Source: Ypsolopha sequella
Lineage: Eukaryota; Arthropoda; Insecta; Lepidoptera; Ypsolophidae
DNA: 64,000 nt
Direction of reading: 5' to 3'
Assembly: GCA_934047225.1 (NCBI GenBank)
Contig: OW203983.1
Coordinates: 38,684,310-38,748,309, forward strand
Part shown: positions 23,088-33,300 of the stretch, one piece after another
Layout: every line of letters starts with the position of its first letter
How positions within the stretch are numbered: the first letter of the stretch is position 1
Notes under the pieces: generated by a model
Told to the model about the DNA's origin: nothing
What the model saw: the letters and a program-made list of their open reading frames with translations, nothing else
Database searches by the model: none
Program-made: the position numbers and the translations under genes

Positions 23088-23545
23088 CAGGGGTCTCCAA
23101 ACTACGGCCCGCGGGCCAGGACCAGCACCACCAATCGGGCCCGCGGTCTCTGGCCGGACATTCCCTGTTTCTAGCCCGCTATAGTTTATTTGAAATTCAC
23201 AAACATAATAATAATGCTATTTATGAATTATGATATATCAAAACTCACAACCGATATTAATAGAAACGTTATCATGCGTATTTGACTAAAAGTTGCGTTA
23301 TTATAAGAATGTTTATTATAAGAAGGTCCACAGCACACGCTTCGGCTAACTCCGTCGCAATGGTTAATATACTTGATACTTGCCCGAAGTACCAACCGAA
23401 ATTGCGAACGGAGCAGAGTACACCCCTGCGCCCTGCACAAGATATATCTCAATCGCTAGTCCCAATACGAAAATTCGCTTCTTGGCTCTTGGGGCTTAGT
23501 GGAGAAACAGTGTGGGCCTTAGCCTAAAAAGTTTGGAGACCCCTG
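23088..23545. mobile_element. hAT-type non-autonomous element with perfect 8-bp target duplication
   Basis: The ends are CAGGGGTCTCCAAACT and its inverted partner AGTTTGGAGACCCCTG (one base added at the right arm start). They are flanked by GCATAAAC at 23080-23087 and again at 23546-23553. The subterminal GGCCCGCGGGCC is typical of hAT elements with CAGGGGTCTCCAAAC ends. An 81-codon plus frame (23282-23527) lies inside, but it does not show the conserved hAT C-terminal motifs I know, so I do not call a transposase. Confidence 0.92.
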
Positions 23546-24513
23546 GCATAAACCATTAAATAAAGAGCGAAACGAAATAATTCCACCAAGTATAAGTCTA
23601 TCTACTTAAATAAAGACTTATATCTTCAATTGAAGCAAGAAATAAATGACCAAATATAAAAATAAGTACATGGAGCTCAGTTCTTTCATTATTTAGCTAA
23701 AATTATGCATAAGCCGACAGGTGCTGCCACGAATCCAAAAAAAAAAACTTTGCTTAATGTAGTCATGAAAAGGAGTGTTATAATGGCAAAATTGTTTGTG
23801 GTTAATATTGTCTGTCGTCTATAATAAAAGGGCAACTTTAAAACGAGTAGAAATAGTTTTAAAACAATGTTCTTTATAGAAATTTTAATGTATCGAGCAA
23901 TGTGTCCCTGACTGCATTCCTAAAATAATACTCGGCACAGCGTCCGTGTACGACCAACAGTCGAGTCCTTACCGGTCCAATAAAAACTTCTATTAATTGT
24001 GTAAGAGTAAGTAATAAACTTTTGGATTGGTTAAAAATATCCTCGCCGCACCAGCACACCACAACTAAATATAAATTTAAAACATAAACTTTACAACAAT
24101 CTTCGAACGCCTTAAATCAAACTGGAACACATTTGAAAATCGAACACATTAGACTCTAATACGAATCAAAATGGTGGACGCGCCAAATTTTTTATAAGAC
24201 GTTTTTATTTAGAAATTCTTGCCTAAAATCTATGATTAGAAGTGGATTCTAGTTCTCAAAAAATAGAGTTTAATATAGTAAATATATGTCGTTGTACTTG
24301 TATCGTTATTCGTCCTTAGAAGCCAGCTAGGATATAGGTCAATGCTCCCCTAAACCTGGACTAGTCAGGGCAGTTCAAGTACTCTGATGTTTAAATTGCC
24401 CAAGTTGTGTGTATGTACCATTACAGGATCCTACCTCGAGCGATGTGTGCCGTCCACGACGTGGTCGCTCCTTGAGGTGATTACTCTTTGTTATGGGGCT
24501 TAGTATCGCTGAT
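23546..24513. other. No recognised feature
   Basis: AT-rich DNA. The 62-codon minus-strand frame at 23874-24062 has no motif. The GCATAAAC at the left edge is the target duplication of the preceding hAT element. Confidence 0.5.
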
Positions 24514-24961
24514 TGGGTACTTTCTAAAGTCTACTACTCGTCTATGGCCAAACAAAACATATTAAAAAAAAATGTATATGAATCATCAACTCCAAGACAA
24601 CAAATTCAACATTTTTCTTTTTCATACCACCAAAACCTGTATATGAAAAAAAATTTCAACCGAATTGTGTTTTTTTGACTTTAATTCCCTACTGCCCCTA
24701 AGCGGGTTTGTCGTTTTAATTCATTTTTGCTTTGAGTAATTGACAAAATTAGTAGCTATAAATATAACATAGGATTATTCAATTGAACAATCACGTCCAT
24801 GTGAAAAGTATTATTTTCTCCTATATCGCCCTATCAATGACGCAGCGAGCGTCGTAACGGCCACTGTGCATTGCGCGCTGATATGAACGTTATTTCAATG
24901 TTGTTTTCGTCGATATTCGTACCGACAAACACCGAGCTGCTTATTTGGCGACTTTAATCGC
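24514..24961 (+). repeat. Dispersed repeat C, copy 1
   Basis: About 448 bp recurs in direct orientation at 59801-60247, starting GGGTACTTTCTAAAG and ending GGCGA...TAATCGCC. The best conserved part is the 3' third: CGCAGCGAGCGTCGTA, GCATTGCGCGCTGATATGAA and CGTTATTTCAATGT. The 61-codon frame at its left end is not kept open in the other copy. The family is unknown to me; the GC-rich conserved end makes it worth classifying. Confidence 0.8.
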
Positions 24962-25059
24962 CATGACTGATGCATCAGACATCCACAGCTAGGGTCATGG
25001 CTAGACTTAGACTAGCTATGTATATCAATTTAGGGTATAAAAACTAAGTCCTCCTAATT

Positions 25060-25439
25060 TCTGCGCTGCGATTGGCCCAATTTATTATAACACTGCTAGA
25101 GAGCCAATCAACAACATAGACGAGAAATAAGTACCGACCGTATTCCTTTGATGGGACTGGAAGGTGGATACGGGATTGCATCAACGGTAAACGGTAGACC
25201 CTTCGATTTTAGGCTTATTTGATTGGTCTTGATCAGTTCGTAGGTATATAAAACATGGTGACCAGAATCTGATATTGGCACTGGAAGGTGGATACGGCAA
25301 CTCTTAAATGGATAATTGAGGATTTCTGTAAAGTTTGGGTTGATGATAAAGTCATACGGCTCGAAAAATCGTGTTCCTCTGTTTACCTTATTCCACGAAA
25401 ATCTAATCAACGCAGGCGGAGCCGCGGGGCAATGCTAGT
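25060..25439 (+). mobile_element. Helitron-like 3' region
   Basis: The 3' end GCAGGCGGAGCCGCGGGG can form a short GC hairpin and is followed by CAATGCTAGT. That is the hairpin plus CTRRT pattern of Helitrons. The first 70 bp (ATTTCTGCGCTGCGATTGGC to AGAGAGCCAATCAACAAC) recur inverted at 50338-50410. I did not find the 5' TC end. Two copies of ACTGGAAGGTGGATACGG (25148-25165 and 25279-25296) form a local direct repeat. The 100-codon minus-strand frame has no recognised motif. Confidence 0.65.
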
Positions 25440-25523
25440 AAGTAAATAGGTCGGGAAAATGTGGAAACGATGGTGGAACAGCACCGATTTGAATGATTCC
25501 TTTTTTACGTGTTCCCTAGACCT

Positions 25524-25996
25524 TTAAGGCGCTCTTATCCCAGAAGAGTGACTCTCTGTCTTTTTCTTTACGTGTAAGGAGTAAAGAAAATAACCACACT
25601 TTTGCACTTTTTCGTTGTTTTTATCGGTTTTTAAATTGTTTATAAATAAGGGATATGTTTATTAAAACCCACTTACGTGGTCGACCAAGAAAATTGAAAT
25701 AGCAATATTACCAGATATGTTTCGTTAATAAAAGAGTGGAATTATGGAAATGGCATGATTTGAAAGGTCTTATTACATGCTCTGTTCGTGAATTATTTCT
25801 ATCTAGCAATGTTTATCTGATCGTGTAACACATGCGTGGAAGACCTAGATAAAGGTTCAAACTATATTGCGTATTTCTTTTTTTAAAGATATTTTGAAGA
25901 TATTTTAAGAAGATATTTTATATTAAAGATATAAGACGATATTTCAAAGTTCTATTTGACTTTGAAATTACTGATTTTGGGATAAGAGCGCCTTAA
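25524..25996. mobile_element. TTAA-flanked MITE, second family
   Basis: A perfect 19-bp terminal inverted repeat, TTAAGGCGCTCTTATCCCA, closes the element at 25524-25542 and 25978-25996. The TTAA is part of both ends, which fits TTAA target duplication and makes the mobile ends GGCGCTC...GAGCGCC. It is 473 bp, noncoding, and distinct in sequence from the 5525/61541 family. The piggyBac-like assignment is inferred from TTAA only. Confidence 0.88.
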
Positions 25997-26960
25997 CTCG
26001 AGATTGCGGCATCACTGTGTTAGGGTGCTGATTGCAGAGGGAACGCGGTTGGAAGATATCAGAAAACCAACCTGACCTTCGATCCTGGCTTCCTAGCTAT
26101 AGTGACTCCTTAACGGATGACAGCATATAACTTGAGATTGTGGCGATCAGTTTGTTTTAGGATGCTGATTATTAGGACATCACTTGAAAATATGCTTACT
26201 AGACCTTTTTTTATATCGATAGCTCGTTTACTAGATATACACATATTTCACAATTTACCCTGTCAACACATGTAACTGTCCGATGGAGCCGAAATAATTC
26301 TTTTGCCGACTTCTTTGTTCCTGAAACATAATGTTATCTAGAAGTCGGCGTATTCCCTACGATATAAAAACGAATATGAGGGTGCTGACTTCTAGAGAAC
26401 ATATGTTTTAAGAAGAAAGTTATCGGCGTAGGTACTAGACAGTACCGAAATAACACTTACGCCGAATACTTTCTTATTATTTACAATGATTTGTATAACT
26501 TTTGAGTGAATGACTGCAGTTACATTTGAAGTCGGTTGTTATTTATTAGCACATAAATAAATGGTATTTTTTTTACATTTAGGTCAGCAAGAAAATTCGG
26601 TTAAAAGCTATTTTGACAGCATGTTTTTGTCGGTCGTATAAAAGCCACCAGCTGGTCAGCAAATAAATCAAGGATCATCAGAAAATAAGTAGATATTAGA
26701 TACGATTCACTTCGCCTCCTAGGTGCTCCGGTTCTAGATGATTCAATTCCTGGTTTCATCGAAGAACAAATATCTAAATTTGAAGAATCATCTAGACATC
26801 TTAAACAAATAAATCCCCATATTATGGCTTATTTCATCATAAGATATTGCCTCTTCGTTCCTAAATTTACATATTGTAGCATTACTTTTTAAAATTAGTT
26901 TAGCTATTTTATAACCACGAGTGTAATTTGGTCGATTCGGCCTAAATTTGGACTGCCACC
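25997..26960. other. No gene; short local duplications and palindromes
   Basis: AACTCGAGATTGCGGCATCAC...AGGGTGCTGATT near 25994 has a diverged partner near 26129 (AACTTGAGATTGTGGCGATC...AGGATGCTGATT). Between 26320 and 26490 two short inverted pairs occur: TCTAGAAGTCGGC with GCTGACTTCTAGA, and AAGAAAGTTATCGGCGTA with TTACGCCGAATACTTTCTT. They look like parts of decayed MITEs. Confidence 0.55.
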
Positions 26961-27400
26961 AGGCAAGCCTGGTGACAGCCAAAAAAAGAGGTAAATCAGG
27001 ATAAAGAAACTGTATAATTTGTCTTTTGAATTAACTAAAAATAACAAAACAGAAGTAAAAAAATATGGTATAAAACACAATAATATCAACAGAGTATTGG
27101 GTACGTAGGCAAGCCTGGTGACAACCAAAAAAAGAGGTAAATCAGGATAAAGAAACTGTATAATTTGTCTTTTGAATGAACTAAAAATAACAAAACTGAA
27201 GTAAAAAAATATGGTATAAAACACAATAATATCAACAGAGTATTGGGTACGTAGGCAAGCCTGGTGACAACCAAAAAAAGAGGTAAATCAGGATAAAGAA
27301 ACTGTATAATTTGTCTTTTGAATGAACTAAAAATAACAAAACTGAAGTAAAAAATATGGTATAAAACACAATAATATCAACAGAGTATTGGGTACGTAGG
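26961..27400. repeat. Tandem repeat, 3 x 146 bp
   Basis: Three near-identical units start AGGCAAGCCTGGTGACA at 26961, 27107 and 27253. The third is one base shorter in its A run and ends at the GTACGTAGG boundary. Differences are a handful of substitutions, so the amplification is recent or homogenised. Minus-strand open frames of 106 and 62 codons are a consequence of the repetition. CTTTTGAATGAACTAAAAAT and ATATCAACAGAGTATTGGG occur in each unit. Confidence 0.95.
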
Positions 27401-28155
27401 AACTTATAAAATCAACACACAAATTATGCCTAGTTCATCTTATTTTACGATTTTGTTTTCCTTCAGCTTAAACGACGCAATTTGTCCACAATATTATGGA
27501 TTCAAATTTGGATATTGAAAATAGTTTATAGGATCCCAGAAACTAAGATTTCGCGGAAGTTTTAATAACTTCTAGTCGAGAGAAAACGTAACTTTAAGAT
27601 GTTAGGAGCAATCGTTATCTAGCTTTACACTAAGGAAGAAAATAATTGATGCTGGATATCCAGACTACTGGATGCTAGGCTACAGATACAAAAACCTGAT
27701 AAGGGTGTCTTCGTGACTTAGGTGTTTGCAGTCTTCCTGGGAGTAGTTGAAGAAAAATTGGGAAGACCCTTAAATAACCTGATGGGTCGCTGTAAAGAAA
27801 TAAAACAACAGCGTCAAGACATGCCTATGAAATCTGGGAAAGGAAATTAACGTATTGGAAACGGGACAAAAGGGATTTTCAGAGAATGAAACCAAAATTA
27901 CACAAAACTTACCAGGAAATGAAGAATAAACTGGCTTTCACAATCTTTAGAGCAAATGTGCTCTGTTTCGTGGATAAATTTTAAATTTACTGTGGCAAAT
28001 TTCCTTTTCCTTGTACCACGATACTCTTTGATATGAGAAAAAATAACAAAAAATGTGACAAGATATTCCAAATTTTCGAATTTGAAAATTCAGTAAAGCA
28101 ATCAACGATAAAGAAAGACTAAAAATATATGAAAAAGGTTGAATACCTGTAGCGA
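27401..28155. other. No recognised feature
   Basis: AT-rich flank between the 146-bp tandem repeat and the retrotransposon remnant. I could not align it with the polymerase frame downstream, so it is probably outside the retroelement. Confidence 0.5.
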
Positions 28156-29313
28156 ATGCTACAATATGTTCTGCGCTGCTCAACCATTTGGAAACATCAA
28201 AATTTACTTACTCGTTTAAATGATATAATTAAGTCGACTTTAACCGAAATCCTAAATTGGTCTTTCGAAGAACGGAATTGGACCCAGGCAACACTTCCCA
28301 TCAGGTGTGGAGGTCTGGGTATCCGAAAAGTAAGCAGCGTAGCACTTCCAGCCTTCCTGTCCTCAGCCTACAGCACGATCGACCTCTTCGGTAGAATAAT
28401 AAACCCATCACTTGGTGATGTTGAGGTTGCGTGCTTGACTGAGGCCAGGGACGTATGGCGTACAACCACCGGTCCCGACGAAAGTATCCCGATCAATCTG
28501 GCTTCGCAAAAGCTTTGGGACGGGCCGCTCTGCAGTCAGGTTTAAAAGAACCTACTGGAAACTTCAATAAACCCTGCAGAGCGAGCTCGTCTTCTAGCAA
28601 CTAGCGAGCCAGAGTCGGGATATTGGTTAAATGCATTACCATCTGCCAATATCGGGACCCTATTGGAGAGGACTACTTTCAGTCTGGCCGTCGGTCTGAG
28701 AATAGGTGCCAAAATAAATGAGCCACATCGCTGCCGTTGTGGACACAGTGTCGATCAATTGGGCCACCACGGCCTATCTTGTCAGCATAGTGCTGGTCGT
28801 CTGTCGCGCCACGCTACCTTGAATGACGTCATTCGTCGGGCCCTTGCCAGTGCCAGTGTGCCGGCTATATTAGAGCCAAAGGGCATAGCACGCGATGACG
28901 GCAGACGGCCCGACGGAATGACGCTCATTCCTTGGAAAAACGGGCGGTCACTGATATGGGACGCAACGTGCGTTGACACATTGGCACAGTCCCATGTCCA
29001 AGTGACCGCAATAAGGGCAGGCGCGGCAGCCGCAAAAGCTGAAGTTTTAAAAAGGCGCATATATGGAGCCTTTGGCGAGGGCTTCCTATTTGTGCCTTTT
29101 GCTGTAGAAACTTTTGGGCCGTGGGGTTCGGAAGCGCGGCGACTTTATAAAGAAATTTCGTCGCGCTTGGTCGACGCTTCAGGAGACCGAAGGGCTGGAA
29201 GCTACTTTGGCCAAAGAATTAGTTTGGCCATCCAACGTGGCAACGCCGCCAGCCTTTTGAGCACCCTTCCTAACGACGGCAGCGATCTGGCCAGCATTTT
29301 CTATTTATTGTAA
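28156..29313 (+). pseudogene. Non-LTR retrotransposon polymerase, C-terminal half with zinc motif and endonuclease-like domain
   Basis: One plus frame covers 385 sense codons and is broken only by a TAA at 28543-28545. In order: residues about 1-80 contain an RT thumb-like region (ATLPIRCGGLGIRKVSSVAL, PAFLSSAYST). After the stop, a segment with SGYWLNALPSANIGTLLE and a zinc-knuckle motif C-x-C-GH-x4-LG-H-H-GLSC (about residues 190-210) follows. Then comes NDVIRRAL, RPDGMTL and, after about ten residues, LIWDATCVD. RPD...WDxT fits the (R)PD...D/E catalytic pattern of restriction-like endonucleases, as in R2/R4/NeSL-type elements (inference). The C-terminus has AEVLKRRIYG and a natural stop at 29311-29313. 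The start is a truncation point, not a true start codon. Base composition is clearly richer in GC than the flanks. With the RT core missing and one stop it is inactive, but otherwise well preserved and probably fairly young. Confidence 0.82.
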
Positions 29314-29514
29314 TTATTTTAGGTTTACTTTGTTAGATTTTTTATTTTTAGGTCATCTTTAGTTAAGTTTTTAATGTTATTTAAGTTTTTAGGTAAGTTT
29401 TTCTGTAGTAATAATAGTAGATATTTGGTCAGATTGATAATGTATATGTTTGCAAAATAAATAGTCCAACTTATTATTTGGTCAGCAGGATTATACAATC
29501 AATACAATCAATAG
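29314..29514 (+). other. Probable 3' untranslated region of the retroelement
   Basis: T-rich sequence with repeated TTTAGGT, TTAAGTTTTTA and TTTTTAGGTAAGTTTTT motifs follows the stop. The boundary of the insertion is not visible; GCAAAATAAATAGTCC near 29451 could lie close to the end. Confidence 0.4.
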
Positions 29515-29945
29515 AAAGTCAAAAATAGGTGCGACGACAAACGGAGCGTTTTAGGTTTACATGTTTATTTATTTAGGACACAAACAATCTTATAATAATA
29601 TGTAACAATATACTTAATCTTATTTTAATATCGACAAGGAAGTCTCTAAAGTATTAGAATAACCATATATTTAATGTAAATACAATACATATAAATATAT
29701 ATTGGGAGCCGAGCGAAGCGGAGCGGAGCGAAGCGACCCTCAATAGTTCTAACAGAATTTACTATATCCCTTGCCAAAATTTCATAAAATGCTCTGTTAC
29801 TAATATTGCTGCAGATATATTTAATTGCCTTTATATATTTTTTCCAATGACGTCAGTTTTAAGACTGCCCAATATCACACTACTTGGTTATCAATTTAGT
29901 TATTTTTGCCGACTACTAGAAGAAGCTCAATTCACTTTGTTTGCT
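29515..29945 (+). repeat. Dispersed repeat A, copy 2, with GAGCGAAGCGGAGCGG tract
   Basis: AAAGTCAAAAATAGGTGCGA starts the copy; TTAGGTTTACATGT follows. After about 120 bp of AT-rich DNA comes GAGCCGAGCGAAGCGGAGCG at about 29705, and then the part shared with 675-835 (CCTTGCCAAAATTTCATAAA through TTCACTTTGTTTGCTGAC). The order of the two modules is reversed relative to the 675-1245 locus, so they may be separate repeats or rearranged parts of one. Confidence 0.7.
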
Positions 29946-30290
29946 GACAATAGTAGATATTGATTCTAGTGCGAGATGATAGATATTTACTTCGAGGCAA
30001 AATACTGTCGGGACGATAAATATCGACGCTTGCAAACGACGTTTTTTTATACATCTGCGAAAAATGTCATGAAACAATGACAAAATGACAAGCCGACATT
30101 ACATACACAGGAAACCTTTCCTTTCTGTTTAAAGAAAAATGGAGCCCAAATAATGTAAAATCTCCTGTCCGTCGTCCATATGTCGTTTCTGAACGAAACT
30201 ATTTCATAAACATACATATTTTCATACCCTTTGCGAAGCTTTGCGTGTTTCTTTTTAACTAAAATTATTTCTTCGCTATTTCTTTCACCC

Positions 30291-30713
30291 TTAAGAGGAT
30301 AGTTTCCGCAGAACCATAATATATTCTTCCTGTTTTGAAGAGTCTAGCAATACTACATTAAAAAAAAGTATTTTTTTCGGGAATATAATACACACTCATA
30401 TCGAAACAGAATCCTCAGAAGTCATTTCAATATTGAGAAATAAAGTGCCAAAGATGGCTCTAAAAAAGTTTTCATGTCAAGGTTTAAGTTCATTAAAGTA
30501 AAAACCCGTTCACATTATTTATGGATTAAATTCTGTATAAACTTTATTAAACTCTTAACGGGGCAGATATTTTATAGCAACTTTGCTTTTTTTTTAATAA
30601 TAAAATTAAAAAAGTTGTCATTTTGACTTTTTTCCAGAATCTGTCCCTTTCGCACTGCGGTTCTTTCCGCATGGAGTAACAGGGTAGTATGCAAGCGGAA
30701 CATATCCTCTTAA
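30291..30713. mobile_element. TTAA-flanked MITE, third family
   Basis: The left end is TTAAGAGGATAGTTTCCGC and the right end reads GCGGAACATATCCTCTTAA, giving imperfect inverted repeats that include TTAA on both sides. The interior has no coding. A minus-strand frame (30618-30866) crosses the right boundary and is not supported. The first bases, TTAAGAGGAT, are shared with the truncated elements at 41891 and 55855, so these may be one broad group. Confidence 0.78.
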
Positions 30714-30959
30714 GCAGTATTGATTAAAGTGTTTTTGGTAAGGCCGCAGTCCGAGACAAGTTTGCGAAAGATACTGTTTATTCCTCTCTGGATTTGGTTT
30801 GGCGACGACGATATTTTTTATTTGTCTCTTAATAAATTTCTTGATCTCTAATTTGTTAGGCTTCAAAGACTGTCATTGCCATTGTCTGCGACACTGCGAC
30901 GCTAAAATTTTACGGTGTAAATAGTAATTTGTCTGTGTAAACGATGTATATTGTATACA

Positions 30960-31195
30960 TATATTTTACTGGCCAAACTTGATTTTAGGACAAAGTAGTT
31001 GTTTTAGGCCAAAGTAGTTCTGGGTTATTAAAAACACCACGAAGTTTATGTATGGCGATGACACGACAAATCATACCTGACCTTCTAACGTAACCTACCG
31101 GCACTCTTCTGTGCTTGTGGACTTGTGGACTTTCAAAAACAAAAGCTTGTTTGGCCTAGGCCTAGATAGTTTGTCCTAAAATCGGCTGTATAACA
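30960..31195. mobile_element. Small inverted-repeat element
   Basis: GATTTTAGGACAAAGTAG near the left end pairs with TAGTTTGTCCTAAAATC near the right end, and GGCCAAAGTAG/AGGCC and GGCCTAGGCC add further pairing. The left end has a second copy of the motif (GTTTTAGGCCAAAGTAGTT). About 230 bp, noncoding. Confidence 0.65.
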
Positions 31196-32830
31196 TTTTA
31201 AGTGTATTACCACCAAGTTCGAGGTCCCTTATACAAAATCAAGGCTTATAATCGGTTTGCTTTTACAATATTAATATTCTGAAAGCATGTTGAGGATCCT
31301 TATGGCGATTATCCCGGACAAAATGTGAAATTCGACATTTTAGAATTTCGAAGACGCTGCATCCTGTCGCTTTAGAAAATTGCAGATCTGCATAAACATA
31401 CGTTGATTCTTATTCTAAGACCCCTTGGAATTCGTTTTTACATAATTTATCATTTAAAGCTATAATAAGCTTCACGCGTTACTACAAAGTCATAAAAATA
31501 AGAAACTGTTTATCATCAGTTTCTCACCAAATACGGGCTAAAATGCAGAAGACGTCACATATTCAGGTATGGTTCAAAGAAGTAAAGATTCCTATGAGAT
31601 TCTTTTTTTATTCAATTTGTTTTAGAAGGAAAAAGCTTGAAAATATTTAATAGCGCCTGAAAAAAAAAATACCAAAACAAGATCTAACGATTTTGATTAT
31701 TGCTTTTAAATTTAATCAGGCACTTAGAGTCAAACGACACGCTCCCGTCACGCAAAAATAAAAAAAAAAATGTCTTTATTTCGGGCAATGAAAAACACAT
31801 AGAAAGTGGAAAGAAAATTTTGGCTAATATCAGGTGTTTTTGTGGTAGTGTAGTGCATTTGACGATTCCGATTTTGTATCAATATTGTGAACTAGTGGTG
31901 TGTGGTGTATAGTAATGTAAATATTCCCTTTTGTTTTGTTTTTGTGCAATAAGTGTAAGTGTAATGTATAGGTTAGGTTAGTTTGCTGTATCATTTATTA
32001 AATAAACTAACATTGTAGAAGACAATAATAAATGGTAAATAATGGGTAATAAAAGAATAATAAAGTACTACGGTTCTGGTAAAGCCAAGCGAGTTTACCA
32101 AAATAAAGGTCGACGACTCCTCGGTCTCAAATAGGTACAGAGCATAAAATATAATCTTTACGTCAAAAATAAAATAAATCAAAATAAAAAACAAATAAAA
32201 GGCCAATAGAGGCAATATTATATATTTATTAAAGTATTACTCGCACATGTGATTATATTATAAACTTATGAACGAATAACTCTTTTCGAGTGCAACAACA
32301 ATAAAAAGATTTTATGCAACAAAGATTGAAGAATCACGTCGAGGTGCATAATTGAAAAACTGCAGAGACGCAACCACACGTGCATTTGTCCCAAGAGCTG
32401 CAGTTGATTTCATACAGTGCATTGTGTGCGCAAGACATTCGAAGGCAGCCAGAGACTCAGAGGATTTCTCTCCATTCTTCAGAGGGCTATTGACGGTCTC
32501 CAATATCAATACGTAACTCGATGAGGACTGCTTGAAGCAGGCATATGGAACAGAACCCACACAATTATTGCTGCTCGTTTGATGGACTCTAATCTTGTGC
32601 TATATAGGTTACACTGTGTTCTTCTTACTGCCGTCTCAATATAGCGTATCCACGTTTCAAAAACATCTTTAATTATTGTTATATGCTCCTTTGTGCATTT
32701 TTGACAAATACCAAAATCTTGATCATCTGTTACAGCCTTCTGTCAAAGTCAGTATAATTTTGATGAACATAAATACTCGCAACGTGCCAGTTAATCAAAT
32801 TAGAACCTTCTTACTTACATTTTAACGTAA
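31196..32830. other. No supported gene
   Basis: A minus-strand frame of 82 codons (32312-32560) lies in a region of more balanced composition. It reads like real protein sequence (ESLAAFECLAHTMHCMKS), but I recognise no family. It may be a relic of transposon coding. The remainder is AT-rich with short runs of A or T. Confidence 0.4.
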
Positions 32831-33289
32831 ATGAAGGAAATCGTAAATAAAATAAAAAATATAACAGCCAAACTTTCCCAATATTATACCCATTTACAGT
32901 TTTTAGGAAAATGTTTGGAAATTGGTGCAGCACCGAAAGGGCTGATACCAAAAATTGCCCTCAGTGCAATACCACCAATAATCAGAAGCAACATGATTAT
33001 GGTTAACTACATGAACGCCTTACACTCTACACACATGCTCTACATACAATATATACACCTCTGCACAGATCAGAAAAATTTCGCACAAAAAACCCATCCT
33101 TCCAGAAGAGCTACAAATAAATATCCAAATACGCTACAAATAAATTTAAATATCTGCCTAACTTTGCCCGTTCAATTAGTCTTACTAAACAACCAATCAA
33201 CCCAAATTTTGGATTTATTTACGTATATAGTTAACATGTGTTATTATTTTACTCTAATTAATGATTCTTTCGCTAAACTCATAAACTAA
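32831..33289 (+). CDS. Hypothetical 152-residue frame, possible relic
   Basis: This is the longest single open frame outside repeats that starts with ATG. Its N-terminal part, ITAKLSQYYTHLQFLGKCLE followed by IGAAPKGLIPK, recalls a short FLxxC...PKGL motif that I associate with leader regions of some retroelements. That link is a weak memory-based resemblance. The second half (HSTHMLYIQYIHLCTDQK onward) is low in charged residues and looks like translated AT-rich DNA. No signal peptide or domain is evident. No upstream promoter is visible. It could be a chance frame. Confidence 0.2.
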   Translation: MKEIVNKIKNITAKLSQYYTHLQFLGKCLEIGAAPKGLIPKIALSAIPPIIRSNMIMVNYMNALHSTHMLYIQYIHLCTDQKNFAQKTHPSRRATNKYPNTLQINLNICLTLPVQLVLLNNQSTQILDLFTYIVNMCYYFTLINDSFAKLIN

Positions 33290-33300
33290 ACATGAAAATC

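Noticed and set aside
23282..23527. hAT transposase fragment
   Set aside because: The frame lies in a hAT MITE, but I could not find the conserved dimerisation or zinc motifs of hAT transposases.
26904..27274. Membrane protein genes on the minus strand
   Set aside because: Hydrophobic frames arise from translating the AT-rich 146-bp tandem repeat; residue blocks repeat with the DNA period.
28782..29060. 92-codon minus-strand gene
   Set aside because: It is the shadow of the retrotransposon polymerase frame on the opposite strand.
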